Source: Hyphomicrobiales bacterium
Lineage (GTDB): Bacteria > Pseudomonadota > Alphaproteobacteria > Rhizobiales > Rhizobiaceae
Direction: 5' to 3'
Assembly: GCA_900466605.1 (NCBI GenBank)
Contig: UBMU01000016.1
Coordinates: 186,001-250,000, forward strand
DNA length: 64,000 nt
The notes under the pieces were generated by a model. It saw nothing but the letters and a program-made list of their open reading frames with translations, had not been told where the DNA came from and searched no databases. Below, one piece after another: positions 1 through 8,640 of this stretch (position 1 is its first letter; the number at the start of each line of letters is the position of its first letter). The position numbers were made by a program, and so were the translations under genes.

Positions 1-2
1 TT

Positions 3-275
3 GATGAACTGACGACCGCATCGACCAAGGAGCCGCAGCTGACTGGCTGGGCTGTCCAGATCGGTGTTTCAGCGAGCAAAGAAGGCGCAATGGATCTACT
101 CGATAGCGCTAAGAGCAAGGGCGGTAAGGCTCTGCGCTCTGCAAAGCCTATCGCTCTCGCAAACGCCGGAAGCTATCGAGCTCGCTTCGGCGGCTTCGAT
201 GACCAGCGTGCTGCTGTCAACGCCTGCAACACCCTGAAGCGAGCAGGTGTGAAATGCTGGGCCACCGCCCAATGA
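3..275 (+). CDS. SPOR-domain protein, C-terminal part (possibly D-alanyl-D-alanine carboxypeptidase)
   Basis: Only the last 90 codons lie in the window, so the start is missing. The readable part begins with a WAVQIGVSAS stretch, continues with an AMDLLDSAKSKG helix, and ends with YRARFGGFDDQRAAVNAC and KCWA. This is the beta-alpha-beta layout of a SPOR (sporulation-related repeat) domain, which binds denuded peptidoglycan. In rhizobia such a C-terminal SPOR domain is often attached to a penicillin-binding D-alanyl-D-alanine carboxypeptidase; that identity is inferred because the catalytic part is outside the window. The product would act in the periplasm at the septum or cell wall. Confidence 0.75.
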   Translation, partial: DELTTASTKEPQLTGWAVQIGVSASKEGAMDLLDSAKSKGGKALRSAKPIALANAGSYRARFGGFDDQRAAVNACNTLKRAGVKCWATAQ

Positions 276-281
276 TCGGGT

Positions 282-308
282 CTGCCGCCTGATATGTGCC
301 GGCGGCAG
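282..308 (+). terminator. Possible terminator hairpin after SPOR gene
   Basis: An 8-bp perfect inverted repeat, CTGCCGCC with GGCGGCAG, encloses an 11-nt loop just after the stop at 275. There is no T-tract downstream, so it may be a weak or Rho-assisted terminator or only a mRNA 3' hairpin. Confidence 0.35.
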
Positions 309-384
309 GCCAAAAGCGTCGCGATCAGTGTGTTTGATCCGGCGGAGTTCTGAGACTCGGTTTGTAATGCGTACGGGGATGAGA

Positions 385-663
385 ATGGCGATCAACGAGA
401 ATGTTCCGGAGTTTCCGCCTCACGGTCGGGTGACCGGCAGGAATCCGCGAGCCGGGTTGCATCCGCTGCATGAAGCGGCCTTGCGACTGGCAGAGATAGG
501 CTTGCAGCGGCAAAAGCCGAAATCGGCAAAGACAAAAGACTTGATCAATCTGCTGCTATGCCACGGCGCGCGCGCTTGGCGTTGCTCGCAGTCGGAAGCC
601 AGTATCCACCTTCATGTCACTTGCCCGGAAGGCCGAGCGCCGGTGACAATGCGTTTGCGTTGA
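385..663 (+). CDS. Small hypothetical protein
   Basis: The 92-residue product has no family I recognise. It is basic (many Arg/Lys) with one hydrophobic patch around LINLLLCHGARAW, has no signal peptide, and ends in VTMRLR. I chose the ATG at 385 because GGGGATGAG precedes it at Shine-Dalgarno distance; ATGs at 367 and 379 are alternatives. The stop codon directly abuts the stop of the convergent DUF1489 gene (TGA at 661-663, TCA at 664-666). That tidy junction favours a real gene over a chance frame. No function can be assigned. Confidence 0.5.
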   Translation: MAINENVPEFPPHGRVTGRNPRAGLHPLHEAALRLAEIGLQRQKPKSAKTKDLINLLLCHGARAWRCSQSEASIHLHVTCPEGRAPVTMRLR

Positions 664-1101
664 TCATAGCAGCCCAAGTTCGGAGAGCTCGCGGCGAAGG
701 TCCGCGGGCATCTCTGCAATTCCCTCGCCCAGACTGTTAAGGTCGCGCGGCGCGTCTTCTTGCGGATAATAGCGCCAGCCCTGGAAGGGCCGCTTTGGCT
801 GCACCGTCGTTTCAATGACCTCGGGCCCCAGCACAAGATGGCACCGCGATATTCCTTCGCCATCGGTGAAGGTCTGGATGTCGAGTAGCTTCTGGCGTGC
901 CTGAACCTGCCCCTTGATGACCCAATAGAGCGACCCGCCTTCAAGCAGTTCCTCGACCCGCTTCGGGACCATCCTCGTCGTATGCACGGAGTGCGGCTCA
1001 AGCCCGGCAGCGATGGCCCTGAGGGAGCGCTCCGCAACCCATTCGCGCAAATCCTCGATCGAGTCTGCGCCGACGCACAATTTAATGAGATTCAATGCCA
1101 T
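664..1101 (-). CDS. DUF1489 family protein
   Basis: The 145-residue cytosolic protein starts MALNLIKLCVG and carries the conserved stretches of the alphaproteobacterial DUF1489 family: HTTRMVPKR near residues 39-47, GGSLYWVIKG near 55-64, and WRYYPQEDAPRDL in the last third. The length is normal for the family. The function is unknown; the family is widespread as a single-copy gene in Rhizobiales, which suggests housekeeping. It lies head to tail with sdaA on the minus strand, with about 60 nt between the genes (1102-1160). Confidence 0.85.
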   Translation of the reverse strand: MALNLIKLCVGADSIEDLREWVAERSLRAIAAGLEPHSVHTTRMVPKRVEELLEGGSLYWVIKGQVQARQKLLDIQTFTDGEGISRCHLVLGPEVIETTVQPKRPFQGWRYYPQEDAPRDLNSLGEGIAEMPADLRRELSELGLL

Positions 1102-1160
1102 GCCGCCGTTGAAATCCTTTTATCAGGCAGCGTCAAGCGGCAAGTCGCATGTCCACAAAG

Positions 1161-2567
1161 TCAGCATTCCACGACGTTGACGGCAAGCCCGCCGGTGGAT
1201 GTCTCCTTGTATTTCTCGCTCATATCGTTGCCGGTCTGCCGCATGGTCTCGATACAGGCATCGAGCGGAACGAAGTGCTTACCGTCTCCCTTGATCGCCA
1301 GCGAAGCAGCCGTAACAGCCTTGACCGCGCCAAGGGCATTGCGCTCGATGCAGGGAACCTGCACGAGGCCAGCAACGGGATCACAGCTCATGCCGAGATG
1401 ATGTTCCAGCGCGATTTCGGCGGCATTCTCTATCTGTTCTGGCGTGCCGCCCATGACCGCGGCAAGGCCGGCGGCAGCCATTGCGGCCGCAGACCCTACC
1501 TCGCCCTGACAGCCCACCTCTGCGCCGGAAATTGAGGCGTTGTGCTTGATGATCCCACCGACTGCACCGGCTGTCAGCAGATAGTCGCGGATACCGTTCT
1601 GGTCCCAATCGTCGTGAAAGTGCTCGTAGTAACGGATGGTTGCGGGGATAACCCCCGCGGCCCCATTCGTCGGGGCTGTCACGACGCGACCGCCGGCTGC
1701 ATTCTCTTCGTTGACGGCCATGGCGTAGACACTGAGCCAGTCGTTGGCGAGCAAGGGGTTGATCCGGTTGCTGCGCCATTCTTCCTGTAGCTTGTCATGG
1801 ATCGCGCGTGCGCGGCGGCGCACGTTCAGTCCGCCGGGCATGATGCCATCGACCTTGAGGCCTCGTTCGATACAGGAGCGCATTGCTTCCCATATGCGAT
1901 CGAGACCTGCATCCAGTTCTTCGCGGCTACGCTGCGTTTCCTCGTTGGCGCGCTTCATCTGTGCGATCGAGAGACCAGAGCGGGCCGCCATTTCGAGCAT
2001 CTGCTTGGCCGATGCGAATGGATAGGGAACCTTGAGCGAATCGGAGGGCGTCTTCTTCTTCGCGCGCATCTGTTCGAGTTCTGTATCGGTAACGACGAAG
2101 CCGCCGCCGACAGAATAGTAGATACGCTTGATGAGCATCCGACCGTCTTTGTCGAAGGCAGAAAAGGACATGCCGTTCGCATGGCCCGGTAGCGGCTGCT
2201 TCTTGTCGAAGATCAGGTCGTTCTTGGGTTGAAAGCTGTAGCTTGGGTGCCCGGGCGGCGTGATGCGACCGGAACGCTCCACCTGATTGATGATGCCGTC
2301 CATCTTGTCGGGATCAACGCTGTCAGGCTGCTCCCCCATCAGCCCGAGAATGACCGCCCTGCCCGTTCCATGACCGATCCCGGTATGCGCCAGCGACCCG
2401 TGCAGGCTGACCTTCATAGACGCGACCTGAGCGCCGGAGGTCGGGCGCGGCCAATCATTCGAAAGAATCAGATCGAGGAACCGATTGGCGGCGGTCATTG
2501 GCCCCATCGTGTGCGAACTGGAAGGGCCGACACCGATCTTGAATACGTCGAAAACGGAAAGGAACAT
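1161..2567 (-). CDS. sdaA: L-serine ammonia-lyase (L-serine dehydratase)
   Basis: This 468-residue iron-sulfur enzyme deaminates L-serine to pyruvate and ammonia. It is the single-chain type with alpha and beta domains fused. The N-terminal SSSHT motif sits at residues 16-20. Cysteines at 353, 395 and 406 have the 42- and 11-residue spacing known for the [4Fe-4S] ligands of this family, and the final residue is Cys468, 115 residues after the first ligand. That matches the 'tail-in-mouth' C-terminal cysteine described for type 2 serine dehydratases. CAGGACG lies at Shine-Dalgarno distance before the ATG. The gene diverges from the DUF599 gene; 2568-2749 should hold both promoters. Confidence 0.95.
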   Translation of the reverse strand: MFLSVFDVFKIGVGPSSSHTMGPMTAANRFLDLILSNDWPRPTSGAQVASMKVSLHGSLAHTGIGHGTGRAVILGLMGEQPDSVDPDKMDGIINQVERSGRITPPGHPSYSFQPKNDLIFDKKQPLPGHANGMSFSAFDKDGRMLIKRIYYSVGGGFVVTDTELEQMRAKKKTPSDSLKVPYPFASAKQMLEMAARSGLSIAQMKRANEETQRSREELDAGLDRIWEAMRSCIERGLKVDGIMPGGLNVRRRARAIHDKLQEEWRSNRINPLLANDWLSVYAMAVNEENAAGGRVVTAPTNGAAGVIPATIRYYEHFHDDWDQNGIRDYLLTAGAVGGIIKHNASISGAEVGCQGEVGSAAAMAAAGLAAVMGGTPEQIENAAEIALEHHLGMSCDPVAGLVQVPCIERNALGAVKAVTAASLAIKGDGKHFVPLDACIETMRQTGNDMSEKYKETSTGGLAVNVVEC

Positions 2568-2749
2568 GACTGCGTCCTGTAAAGTTGCTGCGCAAACCTA
2601 CGCTACCTGCTCTCGCGGTTACCGCGATGGACCGACATGGCATTTCACGCGTGCGACATCTGTAAAACGAAGCGAGGCGGCTTGCCAGTGATTGCAGCAT
2701 GCGTCCGCATCTGTAGAGTGGCGCAGCGACGGGAACCTGATTCAATATA

Positions 2750-3520
2750 ATGATGACGACAGCGGATTACATTGCACTGGTGTTCTTTGCGGCGATCTGG
2801 TTCGGCTATGCGCGCCTGCTGCAAAGCTCGAGCTTTTTTGGCCGAACCAGCCTCACGCACGCCATGCGGGAGCGTCGGCGCGAGTGGATCTACAATTCGC
2901 TGCGGCGCGATCTGAAGATGATAGACACTCAGATCATGGCCGGCCTGCAGAACGGTACAGCGTTCTTTGCCTCGACGTCGATCTTCGCTATCGGCAGCTG
3001 CTTTGCCCTGCTCGGCGCAACGGAGAAGGTCGATGCCGTCTTTGCCGACCTGCCTTTCGTCTTTCATAGCGGGCATGCCGTCTTCGAAATGAAGGTCGGG
3101 GGGCTTGCTGCGCTTTTCGGATATGCCTTTTTCAAGTTCGGCTGGTCGTATCGCCTCTTCAACTACTGCACCATTCTTTTTGGCTCGATCCCGATGATGC
3201 GTGACAGCGAAAGGGATCTTGTCGCCGCCGAGCGGGCAGCGGAGCGCGTCATCCGCATGAACATCATTGCGGCGGGTCATTTCAACGAAGGGCTGCGTGC
3301 CATCTTTCTGTCGATCGGTTACCTCGGCTGGTTCATAAACCCTTATGTCTTCATGCTGACGACGACGATCGTTATCGTTGTCCTGACGAGGCGACAGTTC
3401 TTCTCTGAGGCGCGGCTGGCGATCATGGATGTCGCCCATCCGCCATCAAATCTCCACCTTTCTCCTATTCCCCGCGCCCAGCCGTCGAATGATGGCAACG
3501 ACTCATCCGAGGGACTGTGA
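2750..3520 (+). CDS. DUF599 family membrane protein
   Basis: The 256-residue integral membrane protein has about four hydrophobic segments: residues 8-24 (YIALVFFAAIWFGY), about 70-95, about 115-150 and about 185-215. The MRERRREWI segment after the first helix is typical of DUF599. The role of the family is unknown. The stop is followed immediately by the ATG of the next gene (3520/3521), so the two are almost certainly co-transcribed and translationally coupled. The start has only a weak ribosome site; ATGATG at 2750 offers two adjacent starts. Confidence 0.8.
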   Translation: MMTTADYIALVFFAAIWFGYARLLQSSSFFGRTSLTHAMRERRREWIYNSLRRDLKMIDTQIMAGLQNGTAFFASTSIFAIGSCFALLGATEKVDAVFADLPFVFHSGHAVFEMKVGGLAALFGYAFFKFGWSYRLFNYCTILFGSIPMMRDSERDLVAAERAAERVIRMNIIAAGHFNEGLRAIFLSIGYLGWFINPYVFMLTTTIVIVVLTRRQFFSEARLAIMDVAHPPSNLHLSPIPRAQPSNDGNDSSEGL

Positions 3521-4507
3521 ATGACGGCTCCGGCGACGGAAACACACGCGAGCGCCAAGCCGCCGCGCATCGGCTTGCTGGATACCGCGCGCGGTGTCGC
3601 TTTGCTGGCAATGGCGACCTATCATTTCACATGGGACATGGAGTTTATGGGCTACCTGGCTCCAGGCACCGCCGAAACCGGCTGGCTGAAGCTCTATGCC
3701 CGCGCGATCGCATCGACTTTCCTGTTCATTGTCGGCATCAGCCTGGTGCTTGCGAACAAGCCGGAGATTCGCTGGCACGCGTTTTGGAAGCGGTTTGCGA
3801 TGATCGCTGCTGCAGCGCTTGCGATCTCCGTGGTGACACGGTTCGCTTTCCCCAACGAATGGATATTCTTCGGCATTCTCCACTGCATCGCCGTTCTCAG
3901 CTTGCTCGGCCTGGTCTTTCTACGTCTGCCGTTGCCAGTCACCATCGTCGCGACTGCTGCTCTCGCTGCGGCCTGGGTCGTGGATACGTGGGTTGCGCCG
4001 GATCTATTGCGCTCGCCGATTTTCAATCCACGCTACCTCGCCTGGATAGGTTTGGCGGAGATGCCACAGCGATCGAACGATTACGTCCCGATCTTCCCCT
4101 GGGCTTTGCCCTTCCTGCTTGGGATGACGACGACTCTGCTCGCCATGAGGACGCGTCTTCTCGAGAGGCTCGCAAAGCTTGGTACGGGGGCAAGCCTGCC
4201 GGCGAAGGCCGGTCGCCATAGCCTCGCCTTCTACCTTATTCACCAGCCCGTGCTCATCGCTATTGCCTACGGACTGTCCGTCGTGGTTCCGCCTGCGAAA
4301 CCCGATCCTGTCGAGACTTACCTGAAGCAATGCAATGCCTCATGCATCCTGCAGGAGGGCGAAGCGCTTTGCCGCCGTTTCTGCCAATGCACGCTCGACA
4401 AGCTTCAGACACAAAATCTATTCACCCAATTCCAGTCCGGTGCCGTCAAGCCGGATGATGAGCGGATATTGGCGCTGGCGAGCCAGTGCCGCGCCGGCGC
4501 CCAATAG
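3521..4507 (+). CDS. DUF1624 / heparan-alpha-glucosaminide N-acetyltransferase-like membrane protein
   Basis: A 328-residue polytopic membrane protein. It opens with LLDTARGVALLAMATYHFTWD, the signature of the HGSNAT/DUF1624 catalytic domain, in which a membrane-embedded His takes part in acyl transfer to sugars. Several transmembrane helices follow, and HSLAFYLIHQPVLIAI near residue 235 is also typical of the acyltransferase-like fold. The last 60 or so residues are soluble and unusually cysteine-rich (about six Cys from CNASC to FCQC), which could bind metal or form disulfides. It is directly downstream of the DUF599 gene and convergent with the MerR gene. The substrate is unknown. Confidence 0.8.
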   Translation: MTAPATETHASAKPPRIGLLDTARGVALLAMATYHFTWDMEFMGYLAPGTAETGWLKLYARAIASTFLFIVGISLVLANKPEIRWHAFWKRFAMIAAAALAISVVTRFAFPNEWIFFGILHCIAVLSLLGLVFLRLPLPVTIVATAALAAAWVVDTWVAPDLLRSPIFNPRYLAWIGLAEMPQRSNDYVPIFPWALPFLLGMTTTLLAMRTRLLERLAKLGTGASLPAKAGRHSLAFYLIHQPVLIAIAYGLSVVVPPAKPDPVETYLKQCNASCILQEGEALCRRFCQCTLDKLQTQNLFTQFQSGAVKPDDERILALASQCRAGAQ

Positions 4508-4900
4508 TCAGGTGCCAACGCCGATATCGGCCAGACGACCTAGGCATGCCTCTTCAATATTGTCGAGTTCAGCTAGGGTGTCGTCGATGTCCTTGCGCTT
4601 CTGGCGCAGATCTTCGCGCTTCTCGTCGACGCGCTTCATCAGCAGCTTCAGCTGCCCTAGTTCGCCTGGCGGTTCCTTGTAGACCTGGATAATCTCCCGG
4701 ATCTCAGCGATGGTAAAACCGATACGCCGACCACGCAGGATTTCCTGGATAAGGCGACGATCCGCCTGGCGGAACAGCCGTGTGCGTCCACGCCGCTCGG
4801 GATGGATCAATCCTTCGTCTTCGTAGAACCTGAGCGTGCGAGTCGACACTCCGAACTCGCGCGTCAATTCGGTTATGCTATAGTATTTGCTGACCGGCAT
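4508..4900 (-). CDS. MerR-family transcriptional regulator, LiuR-like
   Basis: The 130-residue regulator has an N-terminal MerR winged helix (YSITELTREFGVSTRTLRFYEDEGLI, residues 6-31) and a coiled-coil dimerisation helix from about residue 85 (KRVDEKREDLRQKRKDI). The RGRTRLF wing and the lack of metal-binding cysteines in the helix place it near LiuR-type regulators of branched-chain amino-acid and acyl-CoA catabolism rather than metal sensors. I chose the ATG at 4900 because GGGGAG precedes it; an upstream extension in the same frame has no such support and would cover the operator at 4932-4953. Its targets here are unknown; autoregulation is likely. Confidence 0.85.
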   Translation of the reverse strand: MPVSKYYSITELTREFGVSTRTLRFYEDEGLIHPERRGRTRLFRQADRRLIQEILRGRRIGFTIAEIREIIQVYKEPPGELGQLKLLMKRVDEKREDLRQKRKDIDDTLAELDNIEEACLGRLADIGVGT

Positions 4901-4931
4901 GAGCTCCCCACCATTGAAGACATCGATAATA

Positions 4932-4953
4932 TTGACTTTTACGTAATAGTCAA
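4932..4953. promoter_or_regulatory. Palindromic operator candidate for the MerR regulator
   Basis: A 22-bp near-perfect palindrome, TTGAC...GTCAA with TTTACGTAAT in the centre (20 of 22 positions symmetric), lies 32-53 bp upstream of the MerR start. The ACGT core and GTCAA ends resemble the LiuR-type operator as I remember it. MerR proteins bind dyads in their own promoters, so autoregulation is the simplest reading. Confidence 0.6.
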
Positions 4954-4977
4954 TTTCTGCAGGTGAATTCGAGCCGG

Positions 4978-6390
4978 CTAAATTCCGAACCACCATGTGG
5001 CGATGCCGAGAAAGGCAAAGAAACCCGTGCAATCGGTCACCGTGGTCACGAAGACCGAGGAAGCGATTGCAGGATCAGCGCCGACCTTGTCCAGTAGCAA
5101 CGGCAGTAGAATCCCGGCAAGCGCAGCCGCAAAGAGGTTGATGATCATGGCGGCGCCGATCACGAAACCCAGCTGGTAATTGTGGAACCAGGTTGCGGCA
5201 ATCATGCCCATGATAAACGAGAAGAGCAGGCCGTTTGCAATGCCGACCCCCGCCTCTCTGCGGATGATGCGGCCGGCGTTGTAGATGTCGATGTCGCCGG
5301 TCGCCAATGCGCGGACAGTGACCGTCATCGTTTGCGTGCCCGCGTTGCCACCCATCGACGCCACGATCGGCATCAGCACCGCGAGCGCGATCATCTTCTC
5401 GATCGATTCGTCGAACAGCCCGATAACGCTTGCAGACAACAACGCCGTTCCAAGGTTGATCACCAGCCAGAGAAACCGTGAGCGCACCGTCGAGAAAACG
5501 TTGTCGGAGAGCTCTTCGTCGCCAACACCGCCGAGGCGCTTGATATCTTCGTCGGCCTCTTCGTGAATGACGTCGACCACATCGTCAATTGTCAGTACGC
5601 CGACAAGCCGGTCATTCTCGTCGACGACGGCTGCCGATAGAAGGTCGTACTGCTCGAAAAGTTGTGCAGCTTCTTCCTGGTCCATTTCCGCCGGGATCGG
5701 ATGATTCGTCGCGCGCGTTATGGATTCGATCTTGGTCTGTCGCTTGGTGCGCAGGATCTTGTCCAGGTCCACTGCGCCCAACAGCTTGAACGTCGGGTCG
5801 ATGACGAAGATCTGCGAGAACGTGTATGGCAGGTCTTCCTCGTCCCGCATGTAATCGATCGTCTGTCCGACCGTCCAAAACGGCGGCACGGCGACGAATT
5901 CCGTCTGCATACGGCGTCCAGCCGAGCTCTCGGGATAGTCGAGCGCGCGCCGCAGCCGCACGCGTTCGGTAAATGGAAGCTGTGCAAGGATCTCTTCGCG
6001 GTCCTCGGTGTCGAGGTCCTCAAGGATATAGACGGCGTCGTCCGAATCGAGTTCGCCAATAGCCGCGGCAATCTGTTCGTTCGGCAGCTGGTCGACGATC
6101 TCGCGGCGAATCGTTTCGTCGACCTCGGTCAGCGCCGTCATGTCGAATTCGTCGCCAAGCAGGCGAATTAACGCGAGTCGTTGATCCGGCTGCAGTGATT
6201 CGAGAAGGTCGCCAATTTCGGATTCATGCAGCCGGGCAACGTGCTGACGCAGGAAAATCGTGTCCCGGTCAGCGATCGATGCGCCCACCAGCGCAAGAAA
6301 ATCGCCTCGCACGTTGCCATTCTCGTCGTAGATGTCGGCATCGCCGCTGTCTGGCCGCGGGCGGACGAGCTCTTCTGCGTCGTTCGTCAT
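4978..6390 (-). CDS. mgtE: Magnesium transporter MgtE
   Basis: The protein has 470 residues from the chosen start. The N-terminal superhelical domain (about 30-135, including PNEQIAAAIGELDSDDAVYILEDLD) is followed by two CBS domains (about 135-255; LVGVLTIDDVVDVI is the second). The five-helix transmembrane channel domain then contains LMPIVASMGGNAGTQTMTV, the conserved MgtE selectivity segment, and the chain ends in WWFGI. MgtE is a Mg2+-gated Mg2+ channel in the inner membrane; the CBS and N domains sense cytosolic Mg2+. I chose the start at 6390 because GAGGGCGGC precedes it; the ATG at 6408 has no good site. Confidence 0.95.
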   Translation of the reverse strand: MTNDAEELVRPRPDSGDADIYDENGNVRGDFLALVGASIADRDTIFLRQHVARLHESEIGDLLESLQPDQRLALIRLLGDEFDMTALTEVDETIRREIVDQLPNEQIAAAIGELDSDDAVYILEDLDTEDREEILAQLPFTERVRLRRALDYPESSAGRRMQTEFVAVPPFWTVGQTIDYMRDEEDLPYTFSQIFVIDPTFKLLGAVDLDKILRTKRQTKIESITRATNHPIPAEMDQEEAAQLFEQYDLLSAAVVDENDRLVGVLTIDDVVDVIHEEADEDIKRLGGVGDEELSDNVFSTVRSRFLWLVINLGTALLSASVIGLFDESIEKMIALAVLMPIVASMGGNAGTQTMTVTVRALATGDIDIYNAGRIIRREAGVGIANGLLFSFIMGMIAATWFHNYQLGFVIGAAMIINLFAAALAGILLPLLLDKVGADPAIASSVFVTTVTDCTGFFAFLGIATWWFGI

Positions 6391-6557
6391 GATTTGCCGC
6401 CCTCGCATCTCGTTTGAAGTTCAACGGATAGCGTTGAAATACATGCGTTCGTGCTAGCGGAAAGCTCGAAGTGCGTCCAGCCGCAAACGCCTCGCATAGA
6501 TGACAATGCGTGTGCGCGGGGATAGTTTCCGCCGATCTGAAATCAGGAACTTTGACA

Positions 6558-7052
6558 GTGGCCGTCCGCCCTATACTGCGTTTCCCCGATGCTGGCCTCA
6601 AAACCGTTTGCCAGCCCGTCGAGATTTTTGACCAACGGCTGCGTGACCTTGCAGATGATTTGCTGGACACGATGCGGGCCGCGCCCGGTGTGGGGATTAC
6701 CGCTGCTCACATCGGCGTCTTCCTTCGGGTCGTCGTGATCGAGCTCAGCCACGAAGACTGCGTGCGTTTTTACGTCAACCCGGAGATTGTTTTTGCGTCC
6801 GACGCCACTATTCGCCATGCCGAAGGAAGCGTCTCAATGCCCGGCGTCACCGACGAAGTCGTGAGGCCAAGAGCAATTCGTGTTCGATATCGTGATCTGG
6901 CCGGCGACGAACACGAGGAAGCCGCCGACGACTTCCTCGCCGTCTGCATCCAACACGAGATCGACCAACTCGACGGTATCTTTTGGATACAGCGCCTGTC
7001 GAGGCTCAAACGCGAGCGGCTGGTGAAGCGGTGGGAGAAGTTGCGCGAGTGA
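6558..7052 (+). CDS. Degenerate peptide-deformylase-like protein
   Basis: The 164-residue protein has the peptide-deformylase fold throughout, but all three active-site motifs are altered. The GxGLAAxQ motif reads GVGITAAH (44-51). The EGCLS motif reads EGSVS (89-93), so the metal-ligand Cys is Ser91. The HExDH motif reads HEIDQ (133-137), so the second metal His is Gln137. Only His133 and the general base Glu134 remain. Normal deformylases remove formyl from nascent Met; this one probably cannot bind Fe/Zn normally. I prefer the GTG at 6558 (AGGA at 6545); TTG 6552 and ATG 6510 are alternatives. The reading frame is intact, so it is not simply decayed. Confidence 0.85.
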   Translation: MAVRPILRFPDAGLKTVCQPVEIFDQRLRDLADDLLDTMRAAPGVGITAAHIGVFLRVVVIELSHEDCVRFYVNPEIVFASDATIRHAEGSVSMPGVTDEVVRPRAIRVRYRDLAGDEHEEAADDFLAVCIQHEIDQLDGIFWIQRLSRLKRERLVKRWEKLRE

Positions 7053-7188
7053 CCGCTGCGTCTTGATTCCTAGCGAGTTTCAAGTGCGTATTCATCGTCT
7101 TTGGATTGTGGAAATGAAGTTGTTGCTCGCGGTGGGTTATGAAATGCTGGTTCCATCACGAAACTGTCAAATCAGGTCGCGGATCTGT

Positions 7189-7207
7189 GATTTTATTTGA
7201 TAAAATC
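7189..7207. promoter_or_regulatory. AT-rich perfect palindrome upstream of secreted protein gene
   Basis: GATTTTAT-TTG-ATAAAATC is a perfect 8-bp dyad, 114 bp before the start at 7321 and 137 bp after the deformylase-like gene. It could be an operator for the downstream gene or a weak hairpin at the end of the upstream transcript. The remainder of 7053-7320 shows nothing I can name. Confidence 0.4.
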
Positions 7208-7320
7208 GCGCGGCGCGGGTGATTTTTGCCCCACATTCTTGCCGCAATTCAAGCGCGAAGTTGTCATTGCCGAGGGTTTGGTGTCGTTGTCACTACAACG
7301 AAAAATTGAGGAGATGTTCC

Positions 7321-7689
7321 ATGCGTTTCAGATTTGCTGCCGCCACTTCCATTCTCGCCCTCGGCCTTGCAAGCGCGGCTTTCGCTCAACCGCAGTACTC
7401 GAACGACTATAATAACGACAGTGACGGGTTTGCTCCGATCCAGATGGTGCCCAAAAAGCCGGTTCACTATACCAATCGCAAGGCGCCGGAATATTCTTCG
7501 GACTACACGAATGACAGCGATGGATTCGCGCCTAGCCGGATGTCGGCCCCCGTTGACAAGACGACAACGGCCAGCATCAAGCCCCTGCCTGATTGCGACT
7601 ATATGAAGACGACCTCGAAAGTGCGCACCGCCGGCGGGGACGGCGGCGCTTCACATTCGGACGCGTGCCGTGACGTCGGCGACAAATAG
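7321..7689 (+). CDS. Small secreted protein with duplicated NDSDGFAP motif
   Basis: The 122-residue protein has a clear Sec signal peptide (MRFRFAAATSILALGLASAAFA, cleavage after FAQ or AFA, about residue 22). Two copies of a 14-residue motif, YSxDYxNDSDGFAP, follow at residues 26-39 and 58-71, differing at only two positions. N-x-D-x-D-G within each copy resembles an EF-hand or dockerin calcium loop, so Ca2+ binding is a guess. The C-terminal part has two Cys (in PDCDYM and SDACRD) that could form a disulfide. GAGGAG lies just before the ATG at 7321. No homologous family is known to me; it is probably periplasmic or extracellular. Confidence 0.75.
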   Translation: MRFRFAAATSILALGLASAAFAQPQYSNDYNNDSDGFAPIQMVPKKPVHYTNRKAPEYSSDYTNDSDGFAPSRMSAPVDKTTTASIKPLPDCDYMKTTSKVRTAGGDGGASHSDACRDVGDK

Positions 7690-7701
7690 CAATGGATTGC
7701 C

Positions 7702-7727
7702 GAGGGCCGGTTATCCGGCCCTCTTCT
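7702..7727 (+). terminator. Intrinsic terminator
   Basis: GAGGGCCGG-TTAT-CCGGCCCTC, a 9-bp perfect GC stem, is followed by a short TTCTGT tail, directly after the secreted-protein gene. It lies between that gene and the convergent lipB and may serve both strands. Confidence 0.75.
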
Positions 7728-7748
7728 GTGTCCCTTTGAGACTTGCCG

Positions 7749-8462
7749 TCAGCGATCGCTGATGGTCTCGCCGAAGACAGATTCGAACGCTTGGCGAAGC
7801 GGGATGTCGACATCAGCCATCATGACCGGCAGGCCAAGATCGACCAGACTCGTCACGCCATGCGCAGAGATTCCGCACGGAACAATTCCACTGAAGTGAT
7901 CGAGATCGGGTTCGACGTTCAGCGACAGCCCGTGAAATGTGACCCATTTCCGCAACCTGATACCCAGTGCTGCAATCTTGTCTTCGGCCATCGTTCCGTC
8001 AGGCAGCGCTGCTTTTTCCGGCCTTCGCACCCAGACGCCGACACGATCTTCGCGCCGCTCGCCACGGACATTCATCGATCCCAGTGTCCGAATGATCACC
8101 TCTTCGAGCGCAGCGACGAAAGCGCGTACATCCTGCCGCCGGCGCTTCAGGTCCAACATGACATAGGCAACGCGCTGACCAGGACCGTGATAGGTATATT
8201 CTCCACCGCGTCCCGTTGCAAAGACCGGGAACCGGTCGGGCTGTACCAGATCCTTGGCGTCTGCACTGGTTCCTGCCGTATAGAGAGGGGGATGCTCCAC
8301 AAGCCAGACAAGCTCGTCGCCGCCGTCAGCAATCAGCGCCACCTCACGCTCCATGTTTTCCACAGCCTCTTCATAGGGCACAAGGCCGTCGGCAATGCGC
8401 CACCGGACCGGTCGCGAGCCCTTGATCGGCAACATGGAGAAGTCGAGATCTGTACGTAGCAT
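7749..8462 (-). CDS. lipB: Lipoyl(octanoyl) transferase LipB
   Basis: The 237-residue enzyme transfers octanoyl from acyl carrier protein to lipoyl domains (for example GcvH in this window, and E2 subunits); LipA then inserts sulfur. Family motifs are present: [13 protein letters not shown] in the first half, the catalytic Lys in [10 protein letters not shown], and the catalytic Cys196 in [14 protein letters not shown] chose the ATG at 8462 because AAGGA lies 6-7 nt before it; the ATG at 8468 would leave no spacing. It faces the tRNA-Leu gene upstream and converges with the secreted-protein gene. Confidence 0.95.
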   Translation of the reverse strand: MLRTDLDFSMLPIKGSRPVRWRIADGLVPYEEAVENMEREVALIADGGDELVWLVEHPPLYTAGTSADAKDLVQPDRFPVFATGRGGEYTYHGPGQRVAYVMLDLKRRRQDVRAFVAALEEVIIRTLGSMNVRGERREDRVGVWVRRPEKAALPDGTMAEDKIAALGIRLRKWVTFHGLSLNVEPDLDHFSGIVPCGISAHGVTSLVDLGLPVMMADVDIPLRQAFESVFGETISDR

Positions 8463-8640
8463 GTCCATTCCTTGTCGCTGCTGCTGGGGAGGCAGCATTG
8501 AGAAGGCCTATATGGCCCCGTTTCGTGGCCGTTTCAAATGCTGTGATTTCTTTTGAAAAAATCTGTCATATCGCCCTTGTGTACCCGAAACGCTTTTGCT
8601 ACATGCTGCCCCGCCGGCACAAATCGGCACCTACCACGAT

